Below, one piece after another: positions 7,670 to 15,797 of a stretch of DNA of 64,000 nucleotides. The stretch lies in assembly GCF_030506305.1 (NCBI RefSeq), contig NZ_CP119421.1, forward strand, positions 4,666,501 through 4,730,500, read 5' to 3'. The first letter of the stretch is position 1. The number at the start of each line of letters is the position of its first letter. A program made the position numbers and the translations under genes. This DNA comes from Porifericola rhodea. Its GTDB lineage: Bacteria; Bacteroidota; Bacteroidia; Cytophagales; Cyclobacteriaceae. Below the pieces are notes generated by a model that saw only the letters and a program-made list of their open reading frames with translations, had not been told where the DNA came from and made no database searches.

Positions 7670-10600
7670 TTAGTAGTTGATTTTTACAGAAAAGAGGACA
7701 GAACGGGTGCTTGGATTGGTAAAATAATCTATACCAAAACCGTTGGAGACGCCAAACTGGTTGATTTCCGGGTCTATGCCCAACACATCAGTCCATAGTA
7801 CCAGATTTCTACCGGTAAGCGAAAATTCTACAGAGCCAAGTTTGGTCACATCTTGTAACCATGAGTTGTTTAGTCGGTAGCTTAAAGAGATTTCCCTGAG
7901 TCGGGTCCAGGTAGCATCGGTAATTGCGAATTCATTGATAACGCCATCACCAAAGCCTGCCCCCCTGCCGCGATACCAACTTTCGTCAAGTAGTACATTG
8001 CCTGCCCCGAAATCCTGAATATTACCTCTTACTGTTGTTCCGGCAGGTACTATATCTCCAGCTACGTTCACCAAATCCTGAGTTAAAGTGACCTCATTAC
8101 CTACATCTTCGTGGGTACCAAAATTGCGCAGGATAAAGCGTGTTCTTTCGGCAAAATCTCCTCCCTGTGAGTGCTCAAAAAGAATATTGAGACTCAGTTT
8201 TTTCCAATTGGCTCTAAAGCCCAGCCCTCCTCTCCAATCTGGATTGGGGTCTCCTACTATCCCCTGAGTGGTAGCTACTTGCGGAAAACCATTATCATCC
8301 AGAATCAGATCACCGCTTTCGTCTCTCTGTGCTCGGGTAGACCATAATACACCAAGTGGGTGTCCTTCTACTGCTCTGGAGCTAATAGACTGTGTTGTCA
8401 AATCAACAGACTCTGTTCCCCTTAGTTCGGTTACTTTGTTGTTGTTATCATTAAAGTTTGCGTAGAGGTTTAATTTCAGATCATCATTCTGGAAGATAGC
8501 ATAGTCAAGCTCAGCCTCATAGCCTATGTTTTCCATAGCTCCCGCATTAATGTACTCAGTCAGAAAACCTGAGGAAGGTGTTCTGGCTACATTAAAGAGC
8601 AAATCGTTGATTTTATTCTGATAATACGTAAGACTGAGAGACAGACGGTCCTGAAAAAACCGCAGGTCGGTACCTATCTCCCACTCTGTTTTAATTTCTG
8701 GCTTCAGTTCCGGGTTACCTTTACTATTATCAATTCTGTAACCACCTCCAAACTGACTGATGTTTAGTCCATCATCGTAGGTGCTGTAGAGAAAACCTCC
8801 TTCTGCCAGAGTTTGAAAACGATGAGGCTGAGGCTGAACTCCTACCTGCCCCCAAGAGGCACGCAATTTACCAAAGCTCAGCACGGGCTGAGTACTAAAT
8901 CCTTCAAGTTGTGTAAACTGCCAGGCAACATCAAAAGAAGGGTAAAAGAAGTTTCCTTTAACACTGGAAGCAGATTCTACTGTACCTGAAGCATTAAAGA
9001 AAAGCTGGGAGAAAAAGTCAAAGTTGAACACAGTATACAGACGATTGGAACGAATGTAACGCCGTGTATTTTCAACATTAGAAGCTTCATTACTGGTATT
9101 AAGCTCTGTAGTTGGCTCTCTTACATTAGCCTGAAAATTATTAACTGAGAAAAAATTTGACCTGCGTACACGATTATTGTAATTCCAACCCACTGTGCCA
9201 GTAAGGTTGATGTTGTCTGTTAAGTCAAATTGGGCGCGGGTAATAGCGTCAAAGTTAAACTCACTTTCTGTAATCAAATCTTCATTAAATAAGCCATTGA
9301 CTGCGTCTGAGCCCGCAGAGCCAATTGGGAAAAAGTATACACGACGGTCGGTGTAGGTATCTACTCCACCTCTCAAAGTAAAGGTGAGCCAGTCTGAAGG
9401 TTCTATGTTAATATCACTGTTAACAATAAAACGATCCACACGAGTGGTACTTTCCTGTTCGTTAGTAGTCCAGAGCGGATTGTTGTAAATAGGATTGATA
9501 TTCTCACCCAGCGGACGGCGGTAAGCCCGATGGCGGTCGGGATTAGGCGTACCATTGGCATCATAATAAGTGCCGATGTAGTCAGCGGTGTTGAAGTCTG
9601 GCGGAGTTCGGAGTAAGCCAAGGTATAAACCACCTACATTAGAGCTTTGCTGAATACGGTTGGCATAACTATTCGTATATGCGGCACGGGCCGACATATT
9701 GAGCCAGTCGTTAAAAAAGGTTTGATTGTTCAGCCTGACATTAGTACGTTCATAAAAGCTCCCCTTAATAACCCCTTCCTGATCCAGACGCCCCATACTG
9801 AAGAAAAAGGTAGACTTCTCTGTTCCTCCACTTATTGAAAGGTCATTTTGCCAGAAGTAACCATTTTGAAATACCTTATCAAAATTCTCATCAACGTAAG
9901 TCTGCTGGCTGTTTTTGCTGAGTATTGGATAATATAATGTTCCATCTTCTGCTTCAAAATACTCACCGCTCTGGTCCAGCTCATCAGCACCTCCAGACCT
10001 ATCGGCAATTTTATCTCCCCATGACTCACGATCGCCGGGGTTCCATACTCCATTTCTGCCCTGTCCAAACTTATTTTGCATAGGGTGACGGGCATTAATC
10101 TCATCAAAAGAATAGGTAGAGGAAAATGAAATTTTGGGCTTGCCGGCACTCCCCTGTTTGGTAGTAATTACAATTACACCGTTAGCAGCCCTTGATCCCC
10201 ATAATGATGCCGCTGAAGCGCCTTTCAGTACCTGAATAGACTCTATATCGTTAGGGTTGATATCGTTGAGGCGAGATTGCTGAGAAGTACCTCCACTTTC
10301 GTTTCCTCCATTGCCCCCACCGTACACTGTAGAATTGTTCAAGGGCACCCCATCTACTATGACCAGAGGATCGCTGGAACCAGTAATAGTATTTGTACCA
10401 CGGATCTGTATGGTAGAGCCTGCGCCAGGATCGCCATTAGAGCGTGCAATACGTACACTGGCCGCTTTACCTGCCAATCCGTTTATTACGCCTGTTTCTC
10501 CTGAGCGAGTAACAGCATCGGCATCCACGCGAGTGACTGTAGCGCCTTGCTGGTCTCGGTTTTCTTCAAAGCCAAGCGCATTTACTACTACTTCACCTAA

Positions 10601-10909
10601 CTGCTGTACATCTTCAGTCATGGTGATCTCAAAATTGGTCTGGTTATTAATCTGAACCGTTTGGTCAGCATAACCTACTGAGCTGAAGGTCAGGGCTTCA
10701 GCAGAAGCAGGAACAGAAAGGCGAAACTGCCCTTCTATATTGGTGGTAGTACCGGTAGTTGTGCCCTGTACAATTACAGTGACTCCCGGAAGGGGCTCCC
10801 CGCCCTCATCCTCTACCCTGCCGCTCAGGGTAAGCTCCTGCGCCAGCAAAGGCACATTAAGCCCCCACAACAGAAGGGTAAATACATAAACTCGTAGATC
10901 GTTCATCAT
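7670..10909 (-). CDS. SusC/RagA-family TonB-dependent outer-membrane transporter
   Basis: A 1079-residue TonB-dependent importer. A signal peptide ends near residue 23 ('VPLLAQ'). A carboxypeptidase-regulatory-like domain follows ('LSGRVEDEGGEPLPGVTVIV'), then the plug with 'AGSTIQIRGTNTITGSSDPL', 'VIVDGVPLNN' and 'IESIQVLKGASAASLWGSRA', and a long 22-stranded barrel ending in 'RSVLFSVKINY' with terminal aromatic residue. It pairs with the SusD lipoprotein 6 bp downstream and uses the TonB-ExbBD system to take up a ligand, usually glycan or peptide. The start could be either of two adjacent ATG codons. It is not linked to a recognisable PUL enzyme set. Confidence 0.95.
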   Translation of the reverse strand: MMNDLRVYVFTLLLWGLNVPLLAQELTLSGRVEDEGGEPLPGVTVIVQGTTTGTTTNIEGQFRLSVPASAEALTFSSVGYADQTVQINNQTNFEITMTEDVQQLGEVVVNALGFEENRDQQGATVTRVDADAVTRSGETGVINGLAGKAASVRIARSNGDPGAGSTIQIRGTNTITGSSDPLVIVDGVPLNNSTVYGGGNGGNESGGTSQQSRLNDINPNDIESIQVLKGASAASLWGSRAANGVIVITTKQGSAGKPKISFSSTYSFDEINARHPMQNKFGQGRNGVWNPGDRESWGDKIADRSGGADELDQSGEYFEAEDGTLYYPILSKNSQQTYVDENFDKVFQNGYFWQNDLSISGGTEKSTFFFSMGRLDQEGVIKGSFYERTNVRLNNQTFFNDWLNMSARAAYTNSYANRIQQSSNVGGLYLGLLRTPPDFNTADYIGTYYDANGTPNPDRHRAYRRPLGENINPIYNNPLWTTNEQESTTRVDRFIVNSDINIEPSDWLTFTLRGGVDTYTDRRVYFFPIGSAGSDAVNGLFNEDLITESEFNFDAITRAQFDLTDNINLTGTVGWNYNNRVRRSNFFSVNNFQANVREPTTELNTSNEASNVENTRRYIRSNRLYTVFNFDFFSQLFFNASGTVESASSVKGNFFYPSFDVAWQFTQLEGFSTQPVLSFGKLRASWGQVGVQPQPHRFQTLAEGGFLYSTYDDGLNISQFGGGYRIDNSKGNPELKPEIKTEWEIGTDLRFFQDRLSLSLTYYQNKINDLLFNVARTPSSGFLTEYINAGAMENIGYEAELDYAIFQNDDLKLNLYANFNDNNNKVTELRGTESVDLTTQSISSRAVEGHPLGVLWSTRAQRDESGDLILDDNGFPQVATTQGIVGDPNPDWRGGLGFRANWKKLSLNILFEHSQGGDFAERTRFILRNFGTHEDVGNEVTLTQDLVNVAGDIVPAGTTVRGNIQDFGAGNVLLDESWYRGRGAGFGDGVINEFAITDATWTRLREISLSYRLNNSWLQDVTKLGSVEFSLTGRNLVLWTDVLGIDPEINQFGVSNGFGIDYFTNPSTRSVLFSVKINY

Positions 10910-11004
10910 AGTGGTATAGATTTATTAGACATAAAAAATTATGAATAAGCCCTAGTGAGGCTTACAAAAAAACTGATACGATTTACCGCTTATGTGGGGG
11001 ATAT

Positions 11005-13449
11005 CTAGTCTGCTTTAAGCGTAATAGCAGGCTTAGAGTTAGCGGTTTTGACGGTTTGTAGTATGACGACCGCCACTGCAATACACAAAGTCATGAAGCC
11101 GGTAAACAAAAATACCCAGATGTCTACATCTATACGATAAGCAAAATCTGAGAGCCAACGGTCAACAAATATGTATGCGAAAGGTGTCGCTATTAAAGTG
11201 GCGACGCATACCATCATAATAAATTCTTTGCTAAGTAGCATCAATAGCTCTAGTACCGATGCACCCATCACTTTTCTGATACCGATTTCTCTGGTCCTTA
11301 GACTTACAAGATAAGCAGACATGGACATTAAACCCAATAAGGCTATGACTATCGCGATGATACTCAGGTAAAAAGATAGGTTAGCTACCCTTTGCTCCTG
11401 CTCGTACAACTGCTCCAGACTACTTTCCAAAAAATTGATCTCCAGAGGAACATCAGTAATAGTTTCGTCATAGATATCTTTTAGTATGTTCAAAGACTCA
11501 GAAAGGCGATCGGTATCTATACGCATGATCATCCAGTAGATCATATCAGGATTCTTATCTACTTTGATGAGCATTGGACTAATTTTTTCTTTTAAAGAAA
11601 GCAAATGAAGATCTTCTACAAAGCCTCCAATTACGTAATTTCTGCCAAATGACTCATCTTCATTCTGGTACTCCAGATGCGTACTTATACTACGACCTAG
11701 CAGTTGCTCTTTATCATCCAACCCCAGTTGTTCCATTAGATTAGTTGCAGAATACTGGTTAAGTATGATAACTTCGTTAGGAGCATTACTCTCCTTAATG
11801 CCCGAAATCTCTATTCCCAGAGTTTTCACAGCATCCCAGTCCATCTCCCAAAAACCTGCATTATCGTAAACCTGCTCGCTACCCGTAATTTTGTAAGAGG
11901 TATTGTCCGTCATTTCCAGGCCAGGCACCATTCCCTGCCCAATGTGAGAGAAGTGAGAATAAGACAGCAGTCTGTTCTTGATGTGCTGATAGTTGGCAGA
12001 GCTTACCGGATTAAAAGTGATGATACCCTCTTTTCTGAAGCCCAGATTTTTGTGGTTAATATACCGCAATTGCTCATTTACCAATATCGTGGCAGAAGCC
12101 AGGGCGATTAATAGGGTAAATTGAAAGATAAACATCACTCTGCGAAGTGAGAAACGCTCTCTTACACCTCCCGTCTGGTTTCTGATCAGATCCAGCACAT
12201 TACGGCCTGAAAGAAGCAATGCGGGATATAAGCCGGCAATCAAACCTATAGAAACAGTAAATGCTAATACACCCAAAAAACCTGGCAGAGATTGCAGGTA
12301 CATATTCTTCAGGTCCAGATTCATAATCTGATTAAAGTAAGGTAAGCTTAGCTCAAGCAATAACAAAGAGAGGGGTAAGCTGATAGTACATAATAAGGCA
12401 GCTTCTGTTAAAAATTGTATAGTTATGGTTTCACGAGGGGCTCCCATCACCTTACGCATGCCTATTTCACTTTTACGCCTTGAGTATAAGGCTACAGAAA
12501 GGTTTATATAATTGGTAATAGTGATAGATAGGATGATCATTCCAATAACACCAAAAACATAGAGGTATTGAATCTCACCTTTGGGTTTTAATTCATAGAG
12601 GATGTTATTAGAAAAATGTATGTCAGTGATGGCTTGCAAATAGCTACCTTTTTCATCGGGGTTATTTAGAATTTCAGGCTCTATCAGCTCCAATTGTCGG
12701 TTAAGCTGCTCATTTACTTTGGAAAGCTGAGCGTTCGGAGACAACTTAAGATACAAATAGGCACCCCAAGAAGGTATCTCGGGAGTGATGAGGATAACTT
12801 CAAAATCAAAATGCGTATTGTTGTCTCCTACCTCAATAACAGCATTTACGGGATACTCCTGATTATTCCAGTTGAGCGATTGTGATGCAATTCTATTTTT
12901 CCAGTCTGCACCAAAATATCTTTCAGCAGTAGCTGATGTGAGAATGGCACTATAAGGTCCGTTGAAGCTTTGTGCTTTGTTTCCATATACCAGTTCCCAT
13001 TGAAATATGTTGTAAAGTGCAGAACCGGTATTACTTAATAAAACTTCTTTTTCAGTAAATTTTTTATCTTCACCCAGAGCATTTGTTACCGAGAGATAAA
13101 TAGGTTGCTTGCTCATGGTACTACTATGTGTAGCGTTAAACTGAGCCACCTCTTCCACTCCACTTAGGCCTTCCAGTGCAGCAACCTTAAGTAATTGCTC
13201 ATCTCTGTTAGCATCCCACCAGTTTACAAAACCAGTAATTGCATATATATCATTCTTGTATTGATAGTTAAGTCTGTAAATGCTTTCTGCCTCAGAATAG
13301 TGCTGATCGTATTGTAATTCTTCGTAAATAAACAGCAAAACTAACAAGCTGCAACTAATGCCTAAAGTTAGGCCAATCAGGTTAATGGCAGCATAAGTTT
13401 TGTTTTTTAGGAGATTACGCCAAGCAAGTACTAAGTGACTTTTATACAT
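11005..13449 (-). CDS. FtsX/MacB-type ABC transporter permease (two FtsX domains)
   Basis: An 814-residue inner-membrane permease of the MacB_PCD plus FtsX type common in Cytophagales. TM1 is near residues 19-41 ('INLIGLTLGISCSLLVLLF'), followed by a large periplasmic domain, an FtsX block with 'SRRKSEIGMRKVMGAPRE' near 330, a second periplasmic domain and a second FtsX block with 'LRTREIGIRKVMGASV' near 730. The two-fold 'EIG(M/I)RKVMGA' loops that contact the ATPase are intact. No ATP-binding subunit is adjacent; it would have to be supplied from elsewhere. Proteins of this family act in mechanotransmission, lipoprotein or antimicrobial efflux rather than classical import. Its leader contains unusual repeats. 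Confidence 0.9.
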   Translation of the reverse strand: MYKSHLVLAWRNLLKNKTYAAINLIGLTLGISCSLLVLLFIYEELQYDQHYSEAESIYRLNYQYKNDIYAITGFVNWWDANRDEQLLKVAALEGLSGVEEVAQFNATHSSTMSKQPIYLSVTNALGEDKKFTEKEVLLSNTGSALYNIFQWELVYGNKAQSFNGPYSAILTSATAERYFGADWKNRIASQSLNWNNQEYPVNAVIEVGDNNTHFDFEVILITPEIPSWGAYLYLKLSPNAQLSKVNEQLNRQLELIEPEILNNPDEKGSYLQAITDIHFSNNILYELKPKGEIQYLYVFGVIGMIILSITITNYINLSVALYSRRKSEIGMRKVMGAPRETITIQFLTEAALLCTISLPLSLLLLELSLPYFNQIMNLDLKNMYLQSLPGFLGVLAFTVSIGLIAGLYPALLLSGRNVLDLIRNQTGGVRERFSLRRVMFIFQFTLLIALASATILVNEQLRYINHKNLGFRKEGIITFNPVSSANYQHIKNRLLSYSHFSHIGQGMVPGLEMTDNTSYKITGSEQVYDNAGFWEMDWDAVKTLGIEISGIKESNAPNEVIILNQYSATNLMEQLGLDDKEQLLGRSISTHLEYQNEDESFGRNYVIGGFVEDLHLLSLKEKISPMLIKVDKNPDMIYWMIMRIDTDRLSESLNILKDIYDETITDVPLEINFLESSLEQLYEQEQRVANLSFYLSIIAIVIALLGLMSMSAYLVSLRTREIGIRKVMGASVLELLMLLSKEFIMMVCVATLIATPFAYIFVDRWLSDFAYRIDVDIWVFLFTGFMTLCIAVAVVILQTVKTANSKPAITLKAD

Positions 13450-13461
13450 GCTAAAATTTTG

Positions 13462-13498
13462 AAGTGACTTTCAATATACCGTCACTTATGTAAGTCAC
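13462..13498 (-). promoter_or_regulatory. nested AAGTGAC/GTCACTT heptamer repeats in the permease leader
   Basis: The plus strand carries AAGTGACTT (13462-13470), GTCACTT (13481-13487) and AAGTCAC (13492-13498). AAGTGAC pairs with GTCACTT, and the overlapping GTGACTT pairs with AAGTCAC, giving two mutually exclusive inverted repeats only 12-49 nt before the permease ATG. This could be an operator for a dimeric regulator or a leader hairpin that blocks the start. It is a sequence observation only. Confidence 0.45.
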
Positions 13499-13506
13499 CA
13501 AAAATA
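13499..13506 (-). promoter_or_regulatory. candidate Bacteroidota -7 element for the FtsX permease
   Basis: On the minus strand this reads TATTTTTG, matching the Bacteroidota -7 consensus TAnnTTTG. It would place the transcription start near 13492, inside the heptamer repeats. No clear -33 TTTG was found at the expected distance, so confidence is limited. Confidence 0.3.
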
Positions 13507-13549
13507 TTTGCAAAAAAATTTAGTAATTTACACTAAAAATAACTTGACA

Positions 13550-13586
13550 AATACTTAAATACGTATTCATGATTATTTTAAGTATT
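13550..13586. promoter_or_regulatory. AATACTT / AATACGTATT / AAGTATT cluster upstream of the permease
   Basis: AATACTT (13550-13556), the palindrome AATACGTATT (13558-13567) and the inverted copy AAGTATT (13580-13586) lie 100-140 bp upstream of the permease start. The same AATACTTAAA(A)TACG string recurs at 40150 next to the response regulator gene, suggesting a shared binding site. The motif is AT-rich, so chance similarity cannot be excluded. Confidence 0.35.
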
Positions 13587-13611
13587 TACCCTTAAAAATA
13601 AGATTTATACT

Positions 13612-13648
13612 TATAATAAAAAAAGTACACTAAAAACTTAGTGTACTT
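13612..13648 (-). terminator. intrinsic terminator of transketolase
   Basis: A perfect 11-bp stem AAGTACACTAA (13623-13633) / TTAGTGTACTT (13638-13648) with a 4-nt loop is followed on the minus strand by a run of seven T. It begins about 30 bp after the transketolase stop codon at 13680. Confidence 0.85.
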
Positions 13649-13679
13649 CTTTAACTATCATTTTGAGCTTATATACGTC

Positions 13680-15686
13680 TTACATAAGCTCTTTAGCTTT
13701 AGCGACTACGTTTTCTACTGAGAAACCGAAGAATTTCATGAGTTCATCACCAGGAGCTGATTCTCCAAAAGTATCTAAACCAATGGCAACACCTTCGCCT
13801 CCAATATACTTTTGCCAGCCTAAAGTAGAACCCGCTTCAATAGAAATACGCTTGCTTACAGACTTTGGCAACACACTTTCTTTGTATGCCTGGTCCTGAG
13901 CATCAAATAGCTCCCAGCTAGGCATACTTACCACGCGTGTAGCTATCCCTTCTTCAGTTAACTGTTTCTGCGCATCTAAAGCCAGCTGAACCTCTGAACC
14001 TGAAGCTATTAATATTAACTTAGGATCATTATTATCCGCGTCTTTAAGAATGTAAGCTCCTTTAGCTAAATCTTCTGCTTTACCATGAGTAGAGCGGTCT
14101 ACCGTAGGCAAGCCCTGACGGGTAAGAGCTAGTGCAATAGGCCCTCCTTCGTGTTCTATTGCCACCCTCCATGCCTGCACTGTTTCGTTGGCATCTGCAG
14201 GACGGATAACTGTAACCCCCGGGATAAGGCGCATAGCAGTAAGATGCTCTACAGGTTGGTGAGTAGTACCATCTTCTCCCAATCCTATACTGTCGTGGGT
14301 AAATACAAACACGCTGTTAAGTTTCATAATTGCCGCGAGACGAAGAGAGGGCTTCAGGTAATCTGAGAAAATCAGGAAGGTAGCTCCAAATGCTCTCACT
14401 CCTTCGGTAAGGTTCATTCCGTTTACCGCAGCAGCCATACCATGCTCTCTTACTCCAAAGTGGAAGTTTCGGGCCGCATAATCCTCTTTTGAGAAAGAAC
14501 GAGAAGAATCCAGATTAGTATTGTTAGAAGGTGCCAGATCAGCAGAGCCGCCAATTAACCAGGGGCACTGGTCTGCAATAGCGTTTAGAGCTTTACCGGA
14601 AGCTTTACGTGTAGCTACCGCACCATCTTCTGGTTTGTATACAGGAAGTTTTTCGGCAAAACCTTCAGGAAGCTTTCCTTTTACTGAAGCATCCCACTGA
14701 GCAGCTTTATCAGGATTAGCCTTAGTGTAGCTATCCCATTTTTGTTGCCAGTCTGCTTGTAGCTTTTTTCCTTCTTCTTTGCGTTGATTGTACTGCTCCT
14801 GTACCTCATCAGGCACATAAAAGAATTTATCAGTAGGCCAGCCTAAAAACTCTTTAGAGGCTTTAACTTCATCATCTCCAAGAGGTGAGCCATGTGAACC
14901 TGCGGTACCAACCTTGTTAGGAGAGCCGTAAGCAATCTGAGTACGCACTTTGATCAGGCTGGGACGAGAGGTATCCGCTTTGGCTTCAGCAATAGCTTTT
15001 TCTATCGCGTCAAGGTCATTACCATCTTTTACTTCCAGTACCTGCCACTGAAATGCTTCAAACCTGGCTTTCACATCTTCAGTAAAGGCAATACCAGTGT
15101 CTCCTTCAATAGATATTTCGTTATCGTCATACAGGAAGATAAGATTACCTAAAGCCATATGACCTGCCATAGAAGCCGCTTCAGAAGATATACCTTCCAT
15201 CAGGTCGCCATCGCTGCATATACCATATATGTGGTAGTCAAAAGGATTAAAATCAGAAGTTTTGTAGACTGCCGAAAGGTGTTGCTGAGCAATAGCCATA
15301 CCTACCGCATGTGCAAAACCCTGCCCGAGAGGACCAGTAGTTACTTCCACACCTGGGGTAAGCCCATACTCCGGATGACCAGGAGTAATAGAGTGCATCT
15401 GGCGGAAATTTTTAAGGTCGTCTATACTTACTTTGTAACCAGATAGGTGTAGGAGGCTATACAACAACATGCATCCATGTCCGGCAGAAAGCACAAATCT
15501 ATCGCGGCCAAACCAGTTCGGGTCTTCAGGATTATATCTCAGGAAACGAGTCCATAGCACATGAGCCATAGGCGCTGCTCCCATAGGCATACCCGGGTGG
15601 CCTGAATTTGCCTTCTGAACCGCATCCATGGACAAAGTTCTGATGGTATTGATACTTAATTGATCTAATGTCTCTGTTTGGTTCAT
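13680..15686 (-). CDS. tkt: transketolase
   Basis: A full-length 668-residue thiamine-diphosphate enzyme that moves two-carbon ketol units between pentose-phosphate and glycolytic sugars. The N-terminal '[20 protein letters not shown]' and '[19 protein letters not shown]' are classical. The cofactor motif is '[16 protein letters not shown]' near residue 155. The glutamate that activates the thiazolium ring is in '[17 protein letters not shown]' near residue 410, and the Pyr domain '[19 protein letters not shown]' is intact. It has its own strong terminator. It lies 111 bp downstream of the GH65 gene on the same strand, which places sugar-phosphate entry and the pentose-phosphate pathway next to each other. 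Confidence 0.97.
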   Translation of the reverse strand: MNQTETLDQLSINTIRTLSMDAVQKANSGHPGMPMGAAPMAHVLWTRFLRYNPEDPNWFGRDRFVLSAGHGCMLLYSLLHLSGYKVSIDDLKNFRQMHSITPGHPEYGLTPGVEVTTGPLGQGFAHAVGMAIAQQHLSAVYKTSDFNPFDYHIYGICSDGDLMEGISSEAASMAGHMALGNLIFLYDDNEISIEGDTGIAFTEDVKARFEAFQWQVLEVKDGNDLDAIEKAIAEAKADTSRPSLIKVRTQIAYGSPNKVGTAGSHGSPLGDDEVKASKEFLGWPTDKFFYVPDEVQEQYNQRKEEGKKLQADWQQKWDSYTKANPDKAAQWDASVKGKLPEGFAEKLPVYKPEDGAVATRKASGKALNAIADQCPWLIGGSADLAPSNNTNLDSSRSFSKEDYAARNFHFGVREHGMAAAVNGMNLTEGVRAFGATFLIFSDYLKPSLRLAAIMKLNSVFVFTHDSIGLGEDGTTHQPVEHLTAMRLIPGVTVIRPADANETVQAWRVAIEHEGGPIALALTRQGLPTVDRSTHGKAEDLAKGAYILKDADNNDPKLILIASGSEVQLALDAQKQLTEEGIATRVVSMPSWELFDAQDQAYKESVLPKSVSKRISIEAGSTLGWQKYIGGEGVAIGLDTFGESAPGDELMKFFGFSVENVVAKAKELM

Positions 15687-15797
15687 GGTTGTCTGAAAAT
15701 AGTGTTTATTACAAAAATGTTAGGCAATTAACAAAAATTCCCCAATTGCATCAACGAAAGCGGGTTTTAGTTATCAATTTTAAGCGCACCAAAAGGC

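Noticed and set aside
9403-10655. Several ORFs of 60-114 residues inside the susC gene, both strands
   Set aside because: They overlap a full-length SusC with intact domains; composition is typical of shadow frames.
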